In this document: one piece after another, positions 38,909-41,185 of the stretch | Numbering within the stretch: the first letter of the stretch is position 1 | Layout: each line of letters begins with the position of its first letter | NCBI GenBank assembly: GCA_948663575.1 | Contig: CAPNAV010000006.1 | Coordinates: 1-41,185 of the forward strand | Direction: 5' to 3' | Length of the DNA: 41,185 bases | Source: an uncultured Candidatus Saccharibacteria bacterium | Lineage (GTDB): Bacteria > Patescibacteriota > Saccharimonadia > Saccharimonadales > Saccharimonadaceae | Notes under the pieces: generated by a model | What the model saw: the letters and a program-made list of their open reading frames with translations, nothing else | Told to the model about the DNA's origin: nothing | Database searches by the model: none | Position numbers and translations under genes: made by a program

Positions 38909-40336
38909 ATGAAGAAAGATTTTGGCTTCATTTTCCATATTTTCCTGATTATTGGTGACTCTTGCGCTATTTTACTCTCCTTTTTGGCGGCCTATCTCAT
39001 GCGCACTCATATTGACCAGCGCCCCTTCTACTTTGAAGTCGCCCCTTTTGAGTTCGTTCTCTCCCTCTTTTGTCTCGTGCCTCTCTATATTCTAATTCTC
39101 GCCGCTTTCGGCCTTTACAAAAAGTCCATTTTCCTTGGTAATAGCCGCTGGAGCGAGTTTGGCCGTCTTTTTCTTGCCTCGGTAGTCGGTGTCATGTCGA
39201 TAATTGCTTACGACTTTTTCTTCCTCGTCGATCTTTTTCCAGTCCGCGTCATGGCGCTTTATACGATTATTTCTTGCTTTATTTTCCTCTGTCTTTTTAG
39301 GGGCGTCGTACATCTTGTTCGCAGTTTAGTCTTCAAATCTCGCCGTGGCACCCTCAAAGCTATCATCATCGGCAACAGCAAAAACACCGAATTCCTCGCC
39401 GACTATATCTCCGCCTTTCCCGAATCCGGTTTCACGCTTTCCGGCGTGGTTGCCGCCAAAAAATACATCCCAAAAGACCTCAAAAAACGCCAATATTCCT
39501 CTCTGCGCGAAGCCCTGCGCCGCGCCAAGCCCGATGTTATCTTCCAAACCGACGATCGTCGCACCGATTATGTTTACCAGCAAGCCGTCAATCGCCATCT
39601 CTTATACTATTTCGTCCCCTCAAACGCCATGTTGACCTCCCAAATGGGCGAGCTCGAACTCATCGGCGACACTCCGGCTATTCTCGTCCGCGTCACTCCG
39701 CTCACCGCCAGCTCCGCCCGTTTCGTCAAGCGTCTCAGCGATATTATCATTAGCTTTATCTCCATAATCATCGCCGCGATCCCCATGCTAGTCATCTACA
39801 TCATCCAAAAACTCATGGATCCTCGAGCCCCCGTTTTCTATGCCGACACTCGCTTATCCCGCTACAATCGCCGCATCAAAATCTATAAATTCCGCTCCAT
39901 GAAGCCCGAATTCTGCGGCCTTTCTCCTGAGGAAGCTTTCCAAAAAATCGGCAAGCCGGGCCTCATCAAAAAATACCGTGACAATGGCGACATGATCGAC
40001 AAAGACCCCCGTATCACCAATTTCGGGCGTTTCCTCCGCTCCACGTCGCTCGACGAACTCCCGCAGCTTTTCAACGTCTTGAAGGGAGACATTTCTCTCG
40101 TCGGGCCTCGCGCCCTCGTCCCCGGCGAACTCCATCATTACGGCGACCGCTCTCTCCTTCTCACCGTCAAATCCGGCCTCACTGGCCTCGCCCAAGTCTC
40201 CGGCCGCCGCGACATCAGCTTTGAAGAACGCCGCGCCCTCGACATTTACTACATCCAAAACTGGTCCCTCGGCCTCGACTTTCGCATCATTTTCCGCACC
40301 ATCTGGGCGATCATCACTCACCGCGGTGCCAAATAA
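38909..40336 (+). CDS. Polyprenyl-phosphate sugar-1-phosphate transferase (WbaP/WcaJ-like)
   Basis: A 475-aa protein with four N-terminal membrane helices (about 10-30, 45-70, 85-108, 112-135), a central Rossmann-like domain starting LKAIIIGNSKNTEF, and a re-entrant/membrane helix at about 275-297. The C-terminal catalytic domain has APVFYADTRLSRYNRRIKIYKFRSMKPE, KDPRITNFGRFLRSTSLDELPQLFNVLKGDISLVGPRAL and GLTGLAQVSGR. These are the signature blocks of the bacterial sugar transferase family. It transfers a sugar-1-phosphate to undecaprenyl phosphate, the first step of lipid-linked glycan synthesis. Together with galE, the GTs and Wzm/Wzt it would complete the pathway to an exported polysaccharide. 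Confidence 0.95.
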   Translation: MKKDFGFIFHIFLIIGDSCAILLSFLAAYLMRTHIDQRPFYFEVAPFEFVLSLFCLVPLYILILAAFGLYKKSIFLGNSRWSEFGRLFLASVVGVMSIIAYDFFFLVDLFPVRVMALYTIISCFIFLCLFRGVVHLVRSLVFKSRRGTLKAIIIGNSKNTEFLADYISAFPESGFTLSGVVAAKKYIPKDLKKRQYSSLREALRRAKPDVIFQTDDRRTDYVYQQAVNRHLLYYFVPSNAMLTSQMGELELIGDTPAILVRVTPLTASSARFVKRLSDIIISFISIIIAAIPMLVIYIIQKLMDPRAPVFYADTRLSRYNRRIKIYKFRSMKPEFCGLSPEEAFQKIGKPGLIKKYRDNGDMIDKDPRITNFGRFLRSTSLDELPQLFNVLKGDISLVGPRALVPGELHHYGDRSLLLTVKSGLTGLAQVSGRRDISFEERRALDIYYIQNWSLGLDFRIIFRTIWAIITHRGAK

Positions 40337-40427
40337 CGCCCCTCAAGCGCCGCACTAGGCAGAATGTTATTCCGCTGTCCTTACCCTCGTCCTCGCCATA
40401 GCCTGCACCTAAACCCCAGCAAAATGT

Positions 40428-40433
40428 TATAAT
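40428..40433 (+). promoter_or_regulatory. -10 box of the vanZ-like gene
   Basis: TATAAT 34 nt upstream of the ATG at 40468, with GTGAGG as Shine-Dalgarno. It has a conventional leader, unlike many native genes here, and lies at the start of the AT-rich segment. Confidence 0.5.
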
Positions 40434-40467
40434 AAGATAGATTACGATTTAGAAGTGAGGCAAGAAA

Positions 40468-40983
40468 ATGAAAGAGTTGGTAGATTTCGCAGTTTTAACA
40501 ATAATATATTTTTGGATATTTTATAGAAAATGGAAAGAAGAAGGTAGAGATGTACTACTTGTAAATACTTTAATGTACATATACTTATCTTTTGTATTAT
40601 TCTTTACCTTAATGCCGATAATAACATCTTTACCATTCATATTTAATCACCCATATGATTCAATGAATTTAGTTCCATTTATTGATGTTCTAAATAGTAG
40701 AGGTGATTTTATGAGACAAGTAGGATTGAATATAATAATGACAATTCCTTTTGGCTTCCTAATGCCCTTAGTAAAAAGAAATGCTGGGTTTTTAAAAGTT
40801 GTTGTTTATACTTTCTTATTAAGTCTAGGAATTGAGTTATTACAGCCTTTGATCAATAGTGCTAGATCGGCAGATATAACGGATTTAATAACCAATGTCA
40901 TAGGTGGAAGTATTGGGTATGTCATGTATTTAATATTCAAACCGTTAACAACTAAATTTTTAAATTATATAGGACATAGATAA
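40468..40983 (+). CDS. VanZ-like membrane protein
   Basis: A 171-aa protein with about four to five helices. VanZ-family hallmarks are SMNLVPFID (about 69-77), a GLNIIMTIPFGFLMPL helix, SLGIELLQPLINSARSADITDLITNVIGGSIGY and the basic tail. VanZ relatives affect resistance to lipoglycopeptides and other envelope-active compounds; the precise biochemical role is unsettled. The composition is strikingly unlike the rest of the window: Arg is almost always AGA, Ile often ATA, Leu mostly TTA, with A/T at most third positions. This suggests recent transfer from an AT-rich bacterium such as a Firmicute. Confidence 0.9.
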   Translation: MKELVDFAVLTIIYFWIFYRKWKEEGRDVLLVNTLMYIYLSFVLFFTLMPIITSLPFIFNHPYDSMNLVPFIDVLNSRGDFMRQVGLNIIMTIPFGFLMPLVKRNAGFLKVVVYTFLLSLGIELLQPLINSARSADITDLITNVIGGSIGYVMYLIFKPLTTKFLNYIGHR

Positions 40984-41036
40984 TTGCAAATCACAATTTT
41001 GTAGTTTGAAAGATTTATAGTAATTTATTGTTTGGA

Positions 41037-41185
41037 ATGGATGATTGGATTATGTTCAATTTAAAGAAAGAGGTACCGGAGTTTAATCATAAAAAACAAT
41101 GTGGTTTATGGTTGATTCTTATTGGAATTGTATGAATAATATCTACCATTTGTGGAGGTAAGTTTTTTGTTAATCCGTTTGTGTT
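41037..41185 (+). pseudogene. AT-rich ORF interrupted by TGA, running off the window
   Basis: From the ATG at 41037 the frame reads MDDWIMFNLKKEVPEF, then a hydrophobic helix CGLWLILIGIV, and meets TGA at 41133-41135. The same frame continues IISTICGGKFFVNPF to the edge, as if the helix carried on. It may be a pseudogene with a nonsense change, a gene from an organism that reads TGA as Trp, or coincidence. Composition matches the vanZ-like gene. Confidence 0.35.

Noticed and set aside
40337..40467. CACTAGGCAG after the sugar transferase resembling the cassette exit repeat
   Set aside because: Only about 9 nt match and there is no adjacent cassette-like frame; likely chance.
1..41185. tRNA, rRNA or insertion-sequence content
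   Set aside because: No cloverleaf-like segments with a GTTCGA-type T-loop, no rRNA-like stretches and no transposase motifs were found by eye.

Overview
The window looks like a chromosomal segment of a Candidatus Saccharibacteria (TM7, CPR/Patescibacteria) genome. This rests on gene content and order read from the sequence, not on a database search: a compact type IV secretion (T4SS)-like operon of the CPR kind (T4SS pilins, VirB6-like, PrgI-like, split VirB4, peptidoglycan hydrolase) lies beside recF-dnaN-dnaA, rpmH, rnpA, yidC and jag. Further along is a LexA-like DNA-binding protein without a protease domain, and then a large surface-glycan locus. Genes are tightly packed, and native genes favour C/T in third positions on the + strand.

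Layout. 76-1201 (-): two T4SS pilin-like genes, the longer carrying two pilin units in tandem. 1414-13370 (+): T4SS operon of VirB6-like, PrgI-like, VirB4 N-terminal part, VirB4 ATPase, a 933-aa unknown membrane protein, a two-domain wall hydrolase and a PEGA-like protein. 13376-13626: DnaA-box-like sites and a duplicated, decayed recF 3' end. 13627-17727 (-): recF, dnaN, dnaA. The dnaA-dnaN gap holds phased DnaA-box-like sites followed by a 17-19-bp-period array of CCGAACA repeats, an origin candidate. 18118-20825: rpmH (+), a FISUMP-like cassette and rnpA (both -), yidC and jag (+). 20930-22786 (-): LytR-CpsA-Psr protein. 22936-23274 (+): LexA-like repressor. 23348-26153 (+): an anchored exported protein and a ricin-type lectin with a lysozyme-like N-terminal region. 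26165-36738: two GT-C glycosyltransferases, a polyprenyl-phosphate GT2, two related GT2/GT4-type proteins, Wzm/Wzt exporter and another GT2. 36739-37797: no ordinary gene; a second cluster of consensus DnaA boxes and two head-to-head FISUMP-like cassettes. 37798-40336: galE (-) and a sugar-phosphate transferase that starts lipid-linked glycan synthesis (+). 40440-41185: AT-rich foreign-looking DNA with a vanZ-like gene and an interrupted ORF.

How it works together. The T4SS-like machine with its wall hydrolase, the ricin lectin, the LCP ligase and the Wzm/Wzt-dependent glycan genes together suggest a bacterium that invests in its surface and in contact with a host cell. The most unusual feature is a set of three dispersed cassettes of about 300 bp. 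All are open reading frames for the C-terminal part of a FISUMP-like (C-type-lectin-fold) surface domain. They share a 13-nt entry sequence and a nearly invariant 38-nt exit sequence but differ strongly in between. They could be donor cassettes for recombination-driven variation of a surface protein. Many first-in-operon genes have TATAAT-like boxes only 5-9 nt before the ATG, implying leaderless or near-leaderless mRNAs. I found no tRNA, rRNA, CRISPR array, transposase or reverse transcriptase.
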